This document shows positions 18,291 through 27,570 of a DNA stretch of 64,000 nt, piece after piece. Source of the stretch: Paenibacillus oralis (lineage in GTDB: Bacteria; Bacillota; Bacilli; Paenibacillales; Paenibacillaceae); assembly GCF_003863965.1 (NCBI RefSeq), contig NZ_RRCN01000001.1, forward strand, positions 4,422,304-4,486,303, written 5' to 3'. Position 1 is the stretch's first letter. Each line of letters opens with the position of its first letter. The translations under genes and the position numbers were made by a program. The notes under the pieces are model-generated. The model searched no databases and was not told the origin of the DNA. It was given only the letters and a program-made list of their open reading frames with translations.

Positions 18291-18323
18291 AAACAAGCAT
18301 GCGGAGAGGAGAGAAAGAAACCA

Positions 18324-20027
18324 ATGGATATCAATCTGTTGCGGGAAAAACCGTTTTATTTGCAGGATGAGGATTTGGAGTGGGTAAGATCTACCTTTGA
18401 CAATCTAACGACGGACGAAAAAATAGGCCAATTGTTTTTTATGGTCGGCTATAAGCAGGACGAGCCGTTCTTAACAAGGCTGGCCCGGGAACTCGGCGTG
18501 GGGGGACTGATGTGCCGTTCGATGGATAAAGAGAGTGTGATGGCCACGGTTTCCGCCTTGCAGTCGTCCGCCCGAATCCCGCTGCTCATCGCCGCCAATC
18601 TGGAAGCCGGCGGCCAAGGAATTACGAAAGACGGGACGAAAATCGGTTCGAATATGGCGATCGCCGCTACGGACGATCCGGAGCTCGCTTATCAATTGGG
18701 GCGGGTATGCGCGCTTGAAGGGAAAAGCGTTGGGGCCAACTATGCGTTTGCGCCCGTCGTCGACATCGATTACAACTTTCGCAATCCGATCACCAATACG
18801 CGAACCTTCGGCAGCGATCCGGAGCGGGTGAAGCGCATGGGCGCGGCTTATGTGCGAGGGGCGCAGGAACAGGGCATGGCCGCCTCCGTCAAGCATTTTC
18901 CCGGGGACGGCGTGGACGAAAGGGATCAGCATCTGGTTACCTCCGTCAACACGTTTTCGCCGGACGAGTGGGACCGTACCTTTGGGGACGTGCACCGCCA
19001 TCTGATCGACGAAGGAGCCAAAACGGTGATGGTCGGGCATATCGCGCTGCCTGAATATTCGAAGAAGCTGGACCCGTCCCTCAAGGATGAAGAGATTCTG
19101 CCGGCTTCGCTGGCCACAGAGCTTTTAAACGGTTTGCTTCGAGAGCGGCTTGGCTTCAACGGTTTGATTCTGACCGATGCGACTACGATGGCGGGCATGA
19201 ATATACCGATGCCGAGAAATGAATTGGTTCCCAAATCGATCGAAAACGGCTGCGACATGTTCCTGTTTACGAAAAACCTGGATGAGGACGTCGCATTCAT
19301 GAAGCTAGGCCTTGAACAGGGGCTGCTTTCGGAAAAAAGACTGGACGAGGCCGTTTTGCGCATCCTTGGGCTTAAGGCATCTTTATCCCTGCACAAGACG
19401 AATAACATTCCTTCCCCGGATGTGGCGGAAACGGTGTTGAAAAACGAACGGCACTTGAACATCGCCGAACAGGTAGCCGACCGGTCCATTACGCTCGTAA
19501 AGGAAGAACAAGGCGTGCTTCCCATTAGCAGCGACCGTTACAAACGGGTGCTAATTTACGATATCGAAAGCGAGGCGAACGCGCTAGGTTACCAGAAAAC
19601 GAGCGGGCTGGCGGCTTCGTTTATTCCGCTCCTGGAAGCCGAAGGTTTTGAGGTGACCCGTTTTGAGCCGAGCGGCATTTACGAAGGGCTGCAGGGTTCG
19701 TTTACGGAGATGAAGGATCGATACGACCTGATCATCTATCTTTGCAACCTGGCGACCAAATCGAATCAGACCACCGTACGGATCGAATGGATCAATCCGA
19801 TGGGGGTGAACGTGCCCATTTACATGCAGTCCATTCCGACCATTTTTATTTCGACGGAAAATCCGTATCATTTGCTGGATGTACCGCGGGTCAAAACCTA
19901 CATCAACACGTACGGGGTCAACGATTTCACCTTGCCTATGCTGGTGAGGAAGCTGACGGGGCAATCGGAATTCAAAGGCATAAGCCCCGCGGACCCATTC
20001 TGCGGCAAATGGGATACACGATTATAG
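18324..20027 (+). CDS. GH3 glycosidase, NagZ-like
   Basis: 567-aa GH3 protein related to beta-N-acetylglucosaminidases. The NagZ signature KHFPGDG starts at K190; the Asp-x-His dyad on the mobile loop is seen as D201-Q-H203. The nucleophile is D285 in LTDATTM. A C-terminal alpha/beta domain (~390-567) is present, making it longer than single-domain NagZ of Gram-negatives and closer to Bacillus-type NagZ. There is no signal peptide. Some GH3 enzymes with this dyad are phosphorylases (family knowledge), so hydrolysis and phosphorolysis both remain possible. It starts 33 bases after the second permease gene. Confidence 0.85.
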   Translation: MDINLLREKPFYLQDEDLEWVRSTFDNLTTDEKIGQLFFMVGYKQDEPFLTRLARELGVGGLMCRSMDKESVMATVSALQSSARIPLLIAANLEAGGQGITKDGTKIGSNMAIAATDDPELAYQLGRVCALEGKSVGANYAFAPVVDIDYNFRNPITNTRTFGSDPERVKRMGAAYVRGAQEQGMAASVKHFPGDGVDERDQHLVTSVNTFSPDEWDRTFGDVHRHLIDEGAKTVMVGHIALPEYSKKLDPSLKDEEILPASLATELLNGLLRERLGFNGLILTDATTMAGMNIPMPRNELVPKSIENGCDMFLFTKNLDEDVAFMKLGLEQGLLSEKRLDEAVLRILGLKASLSLHKTNNIPSPDVAETVLKNERHLNIAEQVADRSITLVKEEQGVLPISSDRYKRVLIYDIESEANALGYQKTSGLAASFIPLLEAEGFEVTRFEPSGIYEGLQGSFTEMKDRYDLIIYLCNLATKSNQTTVRIEWINPMGVNVPIYMQSIPTIFISTENPYHLLDVPRVKTYINTYGVNDFTLPMLVRKLTGQSEFKGISPADPFCGKWDTRL

Positions 20028-20042
20028 AAAGGCGGAACTCAT

Positions 20043-20921
20043 GTGATTCATGAAACGATAAAGCTATTCGAACACTCTTCGGCAACCTTGACGACCTACG
20101 TACAGGAAGACGGGGAATACGACCGGAAAAATTTGATCCGTCCCGCTATTTTGATCTGTCCGGGGGGCGGTTACGCCATGATTTCGCAAAATGAAGGCGA
20201 GCCCGTGGCGCTGGCGTTTGCCAGAATGGGCTACCATGCGTTCGTGCTGAATTATTCCGTCAAGATCGATAATCCGTTTCCGACGGCGCTGCGCGAACTG
20301 GCCCAAGCGATGGCGATCATTCGGGAGCGGGCCGATGAGTGGCTGGTGGATGCGGGCGACATCACTGTCGCCGGTTTTTCCGCCGGAGGCAATTTGGCCT
20401 TAAGCCTTGGGGTATATTACAAGGAAACGTTGATTACCGGAGAGATCGGGCTTACCTCGGAACAGATCAAACCGAACCAATTGGTCCTCGGTTATCCGGC
20501 CGTAACTCTGGAGCCTCGTTCGACGGAAACTCCGGCCTTTGTCATAGAACTGATGGAAAAGGGGCTGATGCCGGATTTTCGCGGTCCGAGCATAAGGGAA
20601 ATCTTGCTGGGCAAAGAAAATTTGACGGAAGAGGAAGAACGATCGCTTAATCTTCTGCAGTACGTAAACGAGGATACACCCCGCACGTTTATTTGGGGGA
20701 CTTACGAAGACAGCGTCATTCTCCCGACCGACCTCCTGGGGCTGGCCGGCAAGCTGTTTGAGCATCAGGTGCCCTGCGAGCTCCACATGTTCGAAAAAGG
20801 GCCGCACGGCATGTCGCTGGGCGATGCTTCCGTGAAACCGGAGGAGCAGGTAAAAGCATTAAGCCTCGGGGCGTGGGTGGAACTCAGCGCCAAATGGCTC
20901 GAGCAAGGAAGGGGACGTTAA
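20043..20921 (+). CDS. Alpha/beta hydrolase, acetylxylan-esterase-like
   Basis: 292-aa cytoplasmic alpha/beta hydrolase of the BD-FAE/xylan esterase type. An oxyanion-hole motif CPGGGYAM is at ~residues 40-47, the nucleophile is S113 in GFSAGGN, a likely acid is the Asp in TYEDSV, and the His is in GPHGMS. The start is GTG 20043, 15 bases after the GH3 gene, with AAAGGCGG upstream; an ATG two bases earlier runs straight into a stop. It could remove acyl groups from the imported sugar before or after the GH3 acts. Confidence 0.82.
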   Translation: MIHETIKLFEHSSATLTTYVQEDGEYDRKNLIRPAILICPGGGYAMISQNEGEPVALAFARMGYHAFVLNYSVKIDNPFPTALRELAQAMAIIRERADEWLVDAGDITVAGFSAGGNLALSLGVYYKETLITGEIGLTSEQIKPNQLVLGYPAVTLEPRSTETPAFVIELMEKGLMPDFRGPSIREILLGKENLTEEEERSLNLLQYVNEDTPRTFIWGTYEDSVILPTDLLGLAGKLFEHQVPCELHMFEKGPHGMSLGDASVKPEEQVKALSLGAWVELSAKWLEQGRGR

Positions 20922-20928
20922 GGACACC

Positions 20929-21600
20929 ATGCAGCCGAAAGCGTTCATTTTTGATCTGGACGGCGTCATCACGGATACGGCGGAATATCATTACCTGGCC
21001 TGGAAGCAAATCGGCGAGGAGCTTGGCATCGAGGTGGACCGCGAACTGAACGAGCGGTTAAAAGGCGTAAGCCGCATGGAATCGCTGGAGCGGATTCTCG
21101 CGGCCGCCCCGCGGCCTTTAAGCCTGACTGCCGGCGAAAAGGAACAGTGGGCGGCCCAAAAAAATGCAGTTTACGGGCATCTGATCGAAACGATTCGTCC
21201 CAGCGATGTGTTGCCGGGAATTGAAGGGCTGCTGAAGGATATCCGAAACGCGAATATGCTGCTGGCCCTGGGGTCGGCAAGCCGGAACGCGAAGGTTGTT
21301 CTGGAGAGGCTTGGGCTTACCGCGGCGTTCGACTATATCGTCGACGCCGGCCAAATCCGCTTCGGCAAACCGCACCCCGAAACCTTTGTCAACGCCGCCG
21401 AGCACTTCGGTATTCCTTGCGAAGCCTGTGTTGGCGTGGAGGACTCCGAAGCCGGCATCGAAGCGATCAATGGCGCCGGCATGTTTTCGGTCGGCATCGG
21501 ATCGCCGGAATCCTTGCGCCAAGCGAAGTATTTGGTATCCGATACCTCGCGGCTTACGCTTGACGGGATCATGGAAGCTTACCGCAGGGATGCGGTATGA
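20929..21600 (+). CDS. pgmB: Beta-phosphoglucomutase
   Basis: 223-aa HAD-superfamily mutase that converts beta-glucose 1-phosphate to glucose 6-phosphate. Motif I FDLDGVITDTAEYHYLAWK carries the nucleophile and acid Asp pair (D9, D11) and the substrate-recognition region of beta-PGM. Later motifs are GSASRN (motif II), GKPHPE (Lys) and GVEDSEAG (motif IV). It ends the operon, 7 bases after the hydrolase. Beta-PGM normally partners an inverting phosphorylase of an alpha-glucoside, but none is encoded here, so the true substrate is uncertain. Confidence 0.88.
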   Translation: MQPKAFIFDLDGVITDTAEYHYLAWKQIGEELGIEVDRELNERLKGVSRMESLERILAAAPRPLSLTAGEKEQWAAQKNAVYGHLIETIRPSDVLPGIEGLLKDIRNANMLLALGSASRNAKVVLERLGLTAAFDYIVDAGQIRFGKPHPETFVNAAEHFGIPCEACVGVEDSEAGIEAINGAGMFSVGIGSPESLRQAKYLVSDTSRLTLDGIMEAYRRDAV

Positions 21601-21719
21601 ACGATGGCCTGCTTTGTTTCCGGTTGAAAGAGTAGGAAGGTGAAGAGGAGCGGGCGGCTGCATTAAAGGAAATCGCCCGGTGATCCCTGAAGATCGCACG
21701 AGTTCGCCGGAGATCGGAG

Positions 21720-21796
21720 AAATAGCGGTAAAAAAGGTCCTTATTTCTGTCGGGAAGCCAAGATTACAGAAATAGAGGAACTTTTTACCGCTATTT
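21720..21796. repeat. Long inverted repeat, intergenic repeat family
   Basis: Two 31-base arms (21720-21750 and 21766-21796) are nearly complementary around a 15-base loop. The arms begin AAATAGCGGTAAAAA and end TTTTTACCGCTATTT. It lies downstream of pgmB and may act as a terminator. A second stretch with the same vocabulary follows at about 21842-21925, and a related inverted repeat occurs at 45631-45716. Confidence 0.75.
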
Positions 21797-21841
21797 TTGA
21801 AGAATGAGGACAAGCAGGTCCTTTTTCACGGCTTGGCGAGA

Positions 21842-22040
21842 AAATAACGCCCAAAAGTTCCTCTATTTTGCGGGTGAGTGGGAAAATCGCGAAAATAGCG
21901 CCCCCAATGACCGCTATTTAGAAGAAACCTTAAGCAACGATGAAGTACCGAGAGGGAATGGACTTATATAAACGTTACGCGTACAAAATTGTCTTAGAAA
22001 TATTTAATATCTCCTGATGAAGGTCCTTACCGGCCGAAAG
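21842..22040. other. Intergenic repeat-like sequence, no gene
   Basis: This contains further AAATAGCG and CCTCTATTTT words resembling the preceding inverted repeat (to about 21925), then AT-rich sequence with no supported coding frame. Confidence 0.4.
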
Positions 22041-22044
22041 AATA

Positions 22045-22253
22045 CTACTGCCTGATAGCCATAATTTTGTGATGAGGAAAGTCTTCCATGATTCGTTGTA
22101 CTGCCAGTTGCTCATTTTGGCGGTCCACAAATGTAACTAATTCATTATGCGATGCTTTGAATCAGCATCAATATGTCCTTCTAAATGCCGCAAACTATTT
22201 TTTCCTGTCTCGATGACACATTCTTTGAGAACGCGAAGGTATTGTTTAGACAT
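22045..22253 (-). pseudogene. Small broken gene of unknown function
   Basis: ATG 22253 has an excellent ribosome site (GGAGGAAGG). The reading MSKQYLRVLKECVIETGKN runs 38 codons, then stops at TAG within CGCATAATGAATTAG. The protein-like sequence continues in another frame as NELVTFVDRQNEQLAVQRIM and ends at TAG 22045. A frameshift near 22150 would explain this. I do not recognise the family. Confidence 0.45.
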
Positions 22254-22371
22254 TTCTTGAAGCCTTCCTCCCAACTTTTAACTTGCTTTAACATGTGCTG
22301 GTACCCATTAATGTTACCATATATAGTGGGGTTACGTTTGGCTTCGCTTGCTCCGCCGCAGTTGACGGGCG

Positions 22372-22941
22372 CTACGCGCTGCGGGTAAGCGAAAAGACTG
22401 CGCAGCCGAGTGCGGCCAGAGCCAGAAGACCGCCGACCCAGTAATTGTTGGCCACCGAACTCGTTTCGATGACGGCGCCGCCAATCAACGATCCGCACGC
22501 GATACCAAGGTGCATGATGGACGAGCTTATACTAAGCTGAATATCAGCCTCCTCTGGCGCGTTCTGGATCAGGTACATTTGCTGAGCCGGAGAGATGGCC
22601 CAACTGAGCGCACTCCAGACCATAACGGCAGCCAGAAACTGATAAAATGAGATTTTTGCCGCCAAGGGAAGCATGAACATGGAGCAGGCGAAGCATGCTG
22701 TAATGACGATAAGCGACCGCTTTGTGCCCCAACGGTCGGAAATCCAGCCGCCCAAACCGCCGCCAGCTACGGCCGCGATACCGAACAGGAAGTAGACGAG
22801 ACTCAGGATTCCGGGACTAACCGGAAAGAGCGATTGCACGTAAGGTGCCAAGTAAGCGTACAAGGTCAAATGTCCCATCAACAACAGAAACGAGATGAGT
22901 TGGCCGCTGACAATTTTGACGTTCTTGAGCGAGGAAAGTGT
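22372..22941 (-). pseudogene. MFS transporter, C-terminal half only
   Basis: The frame is open from 22941 and reads KNVKIVSGQLISFLLLMGHL and onward, giving membrane helices 7-12 of a DHA1-type (AraJ/YdhP-like) drug transporter, including the inter-helix motif GGWISDRWGTKRS. The six N-terminal helices are missing; a stop precedes the fragment and nothing upstream on this strand continues it. The only internal ATG (22884) would give 170 residues. It is a decayed gene next to paiA. Confidence 0.8.
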
Positions 22942-22989
22942 TCAACATAATTCAACCGTTCTCCACTGAGGGCTCCCATGTGCCTGAGG

Positions 22990-23535
<546 letters not shown>

Positions 23536-23674
23536 TTAATAGTTTCTCTTGTTTCCCTTTTTTACATATTCCCAGTCGCTTTCGATATTGCTGATAGAAT
23601 TCAATGCCCTGGCGATGATTCCAATTTCACGTAGGATGTCCTTCATCATTAACTCCTTAAGCTGAGCCCAAATT

Positions 23675-23989
23675 TTAACTGACCAGTTTCAGTCCCACAG
23701 CAGAGCCAAGGACCAACCCTATGCACAAAATGCGCATTAAGCTGCGTGGCTCATTATAGAAGATCATTCCGAGGATCGCTCCGCCAGAAGCGCCGATTCC
23801 AGTCCATACGGCGTAAGCTGTTCCCATCGGGAGTGTTTTCATGGCCAATGACAAAAATAAAAAACTAAGCCCGAAACCAATAATCAAAAGACTCAATGAT
23901 TGCCAATTGCGGGATTGATTAAACTTGTTTATAAGCAGTACCCCGGTCATTTCAAAAAGGCCCGCCAGAATCAAATACACCCAATTCAT
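23675..23989 (-). CDS. ykkD: SMR-family transporter subunit YkkD (guanidinium exporter partner)
   Basis: 104-aa small multidrug resistance protein with four membrane helices and the conserved Glu in helix 1 ([10 protein letters not shown]). It contains the family motif [15 protein letters not shown] in helix 3. Its ATG overlaps the stop region of the preceding SMR gene by 4 bases, which indicates translational coupling and a heterodimer. A guanidine-I riboswitch lies upstream of the pair, so its substrate is probably guanidinium or a derivative. Confidence 0.88.
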   Translation of the reverse strand: MNWVYLILAGLFEMTGVLLINKFNQSRNWQSLSLLIIGFGLSFLFLSLAMKTLPMGTAYAVWTGIGASGGAILGMIFYNEPRSLMRILCIGLVLGSAVGLKLVS

Positions 23990-24327
23990 ATTCCGCTTGC
24001 CTCCTCTTTCTTGTCCTTACTAAGCACTTTCAGTCCAATCACGCCAATGAGCAGCAGTCCGATCAAAACTATTTTCGCAACACTTAAGTCTGCATTAAAC
24101 AATAGGATTTCGGCTACCACAGTTCCTGTCGTCCCCAGCCCAACAAATACAGCGTATACCGTTCCAACCGGTAATGAACGCGCCGCCTTAATCATCAAAT
24201 AAAAGCTGATGTAAATAGCGATCAGTGTGCCACCCCATTCCCAAAAGTTATCTGCGTGCTTCATCCCAATAACCCAAGCAACCTCGAATATAGCCGCAAC
24301 AATGACGGAAATCCACGTTTTGTTCAT
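23986..24327 (-). CDS. ykkC: SMR-family transporter subunit YkkC (guanidinium exporter)
   Basis: 113-aa small multidrug resistance protein, four helices, with the helix-1 Glu in [16 protein letters not shown] and the helix-3 motif [16 protein letters not shown]. subtilis YkkC is 112 aa and closely similar by eye. ATG 24327 is preferred because GGAGGAACGG sits just upstream; the longer open frame to 24441 starts inside the leader. It is paired with ykkD and controlled by the guanidine-I riboswitch at 24590-24740. Confidence 0.9.
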   Translation of the reverse strand: MNKTWISVIVAAIFEVAWVIGMKHADNFWEWGGTLIAIYISFYLMIKAARSLPVGTVYAVFVGLGTTGTVVAEILLFNADLSVAKIVLIGLLLIGVIGLKVLSKDKKEEASGI

Positions 24328-24433
24328 AACCCGTTCCTCCTTAAACTCTTTTTTTAATTTGGGCTCAAGACCAAAATAAGTGCTTAACAAAATAAATGAT
24401 GACGGAGATGGGAGGTGTTGTCTCTCCAAACCA

Positions 24434-24500
24434 CTTTGCACGATTATCCCTTTGGTTCAGAAAGCCAAGTCACATGATCAAACGGGATAATCGTGCAAAG
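24434..24500. repeat. Perfect 17-bp inverted repeat in the ykkCD leader
   Basis: CTTTGCACGATTATCCC (24434-24450) is exactly complementary to GGGATAATCGTGCAAAG (24484-24500), with a 33-base loop. It lies between the riboswitch terminator and ykkC. The purpose is unknown. Confidence 0.8.
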
Positions 24501-24589
24501 CCTCCGGATAGCGAGTCTCGCTCCAGGCCACGGTCTGTTTCCGGCTTGACTGTCAAGCACTGATGATTAGGTTGAACCTAAATTTAGCC

Positions 24590-24740
24590 ACAAAAAAATA
24601 GCCTGGGAAATAAACCGCATCATGCGTTTATCTCCCAGGCTTTTATCCCTCCGTGTCACAGCCGCTTGGCTGTGCGTTTTCTCTCGGACCAGACCAGTCT
24701 TGCGGCTGCGGAACCCTAGAAAACTTTTGTATTCGGTTAT
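24590..24740 (-). ncRNA. Guanidine-I (ykkC) riboswitch with terminator
   Basis: The minus strand shows the ykkC-RNA landmarks in order: CTAGGGTTCCGC (revcomp of 24708-24719), ACTGGTCTGGTCCGAGAGA, a variable stem ending GGCTGTG, ACACGGAGGGATAAAAGCC, and CCTGGGAGA. A strong terminator follows: GCCTGGGA pairs with TCCCAGGC around an inner stem (24601-24640), then TATTTTTTT. Guanidine binding would prevent termination and allow expression of ykkCD, as known for this class. Confidence 0.9.
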
Positions 24741-24751
24741 TGGCTAGAACC

Positions 24752-24780
24752 ATGCTAACACACGATGTAACGTAAGTCAA
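24752..24780 (-). promoter_or_regulatory. Promoter of the guanidine riboswitch transcript
   Basis: On the minus strand TTGACT (24775-24780) and TAGCAT (24752-24757) are 17 bases apart, just upstream of the aptamer. Confidence 0.6.
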
Positions 24781-24877
24781 TTTGCGATTTCCCCCGCTAA
24801 CGTATAAGAAAAGGGCAAGAAGCATCAAAAATTATATTTAGATCTCATGCTATGATAATTGCCGGGAGGTGAAATAA

Positions 24878-25759
24878 ATGACACGCAGCAAAGAAATTCA
24901 GACGGTTTTGGGCTATATTGAAATGAATTTATGCGAGGAACTGACTTTAGATAAAGTTTCCGAAGTTGCAGGATTTTCGAAATTCTATTTTCATAGAGCT
25001 TTTCAAAAAGAAGTCGGGATACCTTTATATGATTATATTAGAAAACGAAGGCTTGCCAGCGCCGCGTCCGCCCTATTAAATACGGATGTTTCCATACTAG
25101 ATATAGCCCTAACATATCACTTCGAATCTCAGGAATCTTTTACAAGAGCTTTCAAAAGTATCTATCAATTACCCCCAGGAAGATATAGGTCAGCCATCAA
25201 AGATTTAATTATAGGAGGAATAAGTATGAATAAACAAAATGAAATAAAAGACTGGATTATCACAGGAACCGCCCCCGAGAAATACCTGGTCAGCCTTGAC
25301 CCTAATATATACCATATGGGCTCAAAATCGGCAACAATTCGCTCCCTTGCAGACGAATTTTCCAACGGTGAATTTGGTACCATCATGCAGCAAATTAGTG
25401 CTAAAAATTTCATCGGTAAGCGGATGCGTTTTTCCGGCTTTGTAAAAACTCAAGATGTGGAGGGCTGGTGCGGATTATGGTTTAGGATAGACGACGCCTT
25501 GGGAGATACTTTAAAGTTGGATAATATGCAAAGCAGGTCAATTAAAGGAACAACCGAATGGAATCATTATTCTTGTGTATTGGATATACCTAAAAATGGA
25601 GCCATAATTAATATTGGTATGTTGTTGTCCGGAAAAGGGCAAGTATGGCTTGATAACGTAAGCCTTCAAGAAGTTGGGGCGAATACGCCAACAACGGAAT
25701 TCGTTCCTGAAGAAGTTTTTTCAGACCATCTTTTAAATCCATTATTTGAAGAAGTGTAA
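24878..25759 (+). CDS. AraC-family regulator with C-terminal beta-sandwich-like domain
   Basis: 293-aa regulator with an N-terminal AraC helix-turn-helix pair (residues ~5-105: LDKVSEVAGFSKFYFHRAFQ and SILDIALTYHFESQESFTRAF). A C-terminal ~180-residue domain rich in beta strands follows, with FSGFVKTQDVEGWCGLWFRI and GKGQVWLDNVSLQEV, a pattern seen in carbohydrate-binding-like modules attached to Bacillus AraC proteins. The ribosome site GGGAGGTG precedes ATG 24878. It is divergent from the riboswitch. The ligand is unknown; the codon use is more AT-rich than the sugar loci. Confidence 0.8.
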   Translation: MTRSKEIQTVLGYIEMNLCEELTLDKVSEVAGFSKFYFHRAFQKEVGIPLYDYIRKRRLASAASALLNTDVSILDIALTYHFESQESFTRAFKSIYQLPPGRYRSAIKDLIIGGISMNKQNEIKDWIITGTAPEKYLVSLDPNIYHMGSKSATIRSLADEFSNGEFGTIMQQISAKNFIGKRMRFSGFVKTQDVEGWCGLWFRIDDALGDTLKLDNMQSRSIKGTTEWNHYSCVLDIPKNGAIINIGMLLSGKGQVWLDNVSLQEVGANTPTTEFVPEEVFSDHLLNPLFEEV

Positions 25760-25938
25760 TTTCTGATTGCTGGTATTTGATGGACACTTATGCTGTCAAA
25801 TAGAGACTCTTGTTCATGGAACTTTTTTGGATCGTTGGTTGTTAATTTTTATACTTTTTTTGAACTTCATTTAGAATCCTTTTAGAGACAGTTGCTATCC
25901 TTAGTATATAAAACGGATTTTAGATGGATCAGCTTAAC

Positions 25939-25980
25939 AAAACGGCTCGTAGTTGCTTAGGCATTATGAGTCGTTTTATG
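25939..25980 (+). terminator. Terminator-like hairpin
   Basis: AAAACGGCTC (25939-25948) pairs with GAGTCGTTTT (25968-25977) with one G-U pair. It lies 180 bases after the AraC gene. Confidence 0.45.
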
Positions 25981-26277
25981 TTATATAAGAAAAATTTTGG
26001 AATTAACCTTATGTCGTGAGATGCACAGTGAATTGTCGGCAAAACGGTAGTGTGGAAATGAGAAATTTGTTAGATCGACGCCCAACTGCAGGATGTGGAT
26101 CGAAATCTAATTCGTTTGTTGACTTACGACTATGGTATCCAGTCCATGGGTGCCCCTTTTCCTTAATGTGTATAATAAGACTATAACCCTTCACTCAAAG
26201 AAATCGAGGAGTAATACCAACTTTTTACCATATGCGAGCGTCTAAAAGAGTAAAATAGTCGTTTGGAGTGATCTTTA
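25981..26277. other. AT-rich intergenic region, no supported gene
   Basis: I find no convincing coding frame or structural element here. A 61-codon minus-strand frame lacks a ribosome site and family features. Confidence 0.4.
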
Positions 26278-27546
26278 GTGAAAGATAAAATCTTGGTAAT
26301 CGGCGTCATCTTCTTGTTGTTGAGCGCAGCATTCGGGAACGTTGCGGATCCCGGGCAAGCTTCCGGGGCACAGGACAGCCCGGCATCACCGCAAATATCT
26401 AATATGGCCAGCGCTTCGGCAACCTTCGAAGACGCCGCTGAAGGCGGTTTGCTGCCGCTATCGTGGAAAAAATATGATGGTTCCGAGAAAGTCCGGGTGT
26501 TGGAAGACGGGTTGAAGCAGACGGAGCGTATCGTGAAAGAAAAGGCTTTGCGCAGGGGGGACGGCTCCCGGGAAAACAAGATCGTAATCTATACCCGCAA
26601 GAATGATACCGATTTTCTCTACACAGCCTTAGTCCAAGATCATCTCGTGTACGATTTGGGGAAAGCAGCCGGATATCATTACGATCAGGACGACGCTGTG
26701 ACCGTCGGCAACATCATGTTATTCGGTAAAAAAGTCGTCAAAATCCAGGGCGCCGTCGGCGCGGCCGCTTCCATGACCCATTACATTAAGTTGCAAGACG
26801 GGGAACCGGTGCAGCTTATGGTGATCGATGAAGGTTATGCCTCGGAAATGGATGTGGACCACGACGGCTTGCCTGAGGTGATCGTGAGCTCGGGGACGAT
26901 TCCGCATACCTCGGTTTACCGGTGGCAAGACGGGCATATCGAGCGGAGCAACCTTAACGAAGCGTTGCGGGCGGAAGCTGTTTCCATCACCGAGGAGGGG
27001 GCGGTTTTGGCCGCGTTCGGGAAGGATCAATCCCTCGTCAAGCTGTATTGGCTGAAAAAGGACGGACTGCAAGAATTCAGTCAGTACGCAAGCGACGAAT
27101 ACTACTCCGACCGTTTCGTTACCATTCCATATACGAGCGAAGAAGTACAACACATCCGGGAGCAAGCCGACGGCGCCGGCGTTTTTGATCCTTACGTACC
27201 GCGCAAAGGCGTTGCTACGGACTACGGAATGACAGCGGAGCAAGAGAAAGCTGGGGTATTGAAGCTGACATACCCTCATTTTGCCGTCTGGCAGTCGAGC
27301 ACGGATTTACGGCAGAGGGAAGAAGGAAACGGTGCGTCCGGAGAGAAATGGTATTTTCCCGATTTTACGGCGGAATGGATCGGGCTTCCGGACAGCGAAG
27401 CAGGCGGGACTTGGTACATCACGCGCGGATCGACGCATATTTCCATCAGTACGGCCAAGTCGGTCAGCAAGGAGCAATTGCTGTTCGCCGCTGCATCGCT
27501 TGTTCCATTGGATGAGTTGAAGCTATCCGACGGACAATATGAATAG
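26278..27546 (+). CDS. Secreted protein of unknown function
   Basis: 422-aa protein starting at GTG 26278 with GGAGTG 9 bases upstream. Residues ~4-28 form a signal peptide (ILVIGVIFLLLSAAFGNVADPG) without a lipobox. The mature part contains one DVDHDGLPEVIVSS motif, like a calcium-binding FG-GAP/VCBS repeat, in a mostly beta region, and ends without a membrane anchor. The glycosyltransferase gene follows after 24 bases and may be cotranscribed. I do not recognise a defined family. Confidence 0.7.
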   Translation: MKDKILVIGVIFLLLSAAFGNVADPGQASGAQDSPASPQISNMASASATFEDAAEGGLLPLSWKKYDGSEKVRVLEDGLKQTERIVKEKALRRGDGSRENKIVIYTRKNDTDFLYTALVQDHLVYDLGKAAGYHYDQDDAVTVGNIMLFGKKVVKIQGAVGAAASMTHYIKLQDGEPVQLMVIDEGYASEMDVDHDGLPEVIVSSGTIPHTSVYRWQDGHIERSNLNEALRAEAVSITEEGAVLAAFGKDQSLVKLYWLKKDGLQEFSQYASDEYYSDRFVTIPYTSEEVQHIREQADGAGVFDPYVPRKGVATDYGMTAEQEKAGVLKLTYPHFAVWQSSTDLRQREEGNGASGEKWYFPDFTAEWIGLPDSEAGGTWYITRGSTHISISTAKSVSKEQLLFAAASLVPLDELKLSDGQYE

Positions 27547-27570
27547 AAGAACGATAGAAAGGTGATGGCT

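Noticed and set aside
22185-22388. Plus-strand 67-codon frame
   Set aside because: It is the antisense of the minus-strand broken gene, which has the better ribosome site and protein-like sequence.
26009-26194. Minus-strand 61-codon open frame
   Set aside because: No ribosome site, no family features and unlikely composition; probably chance.
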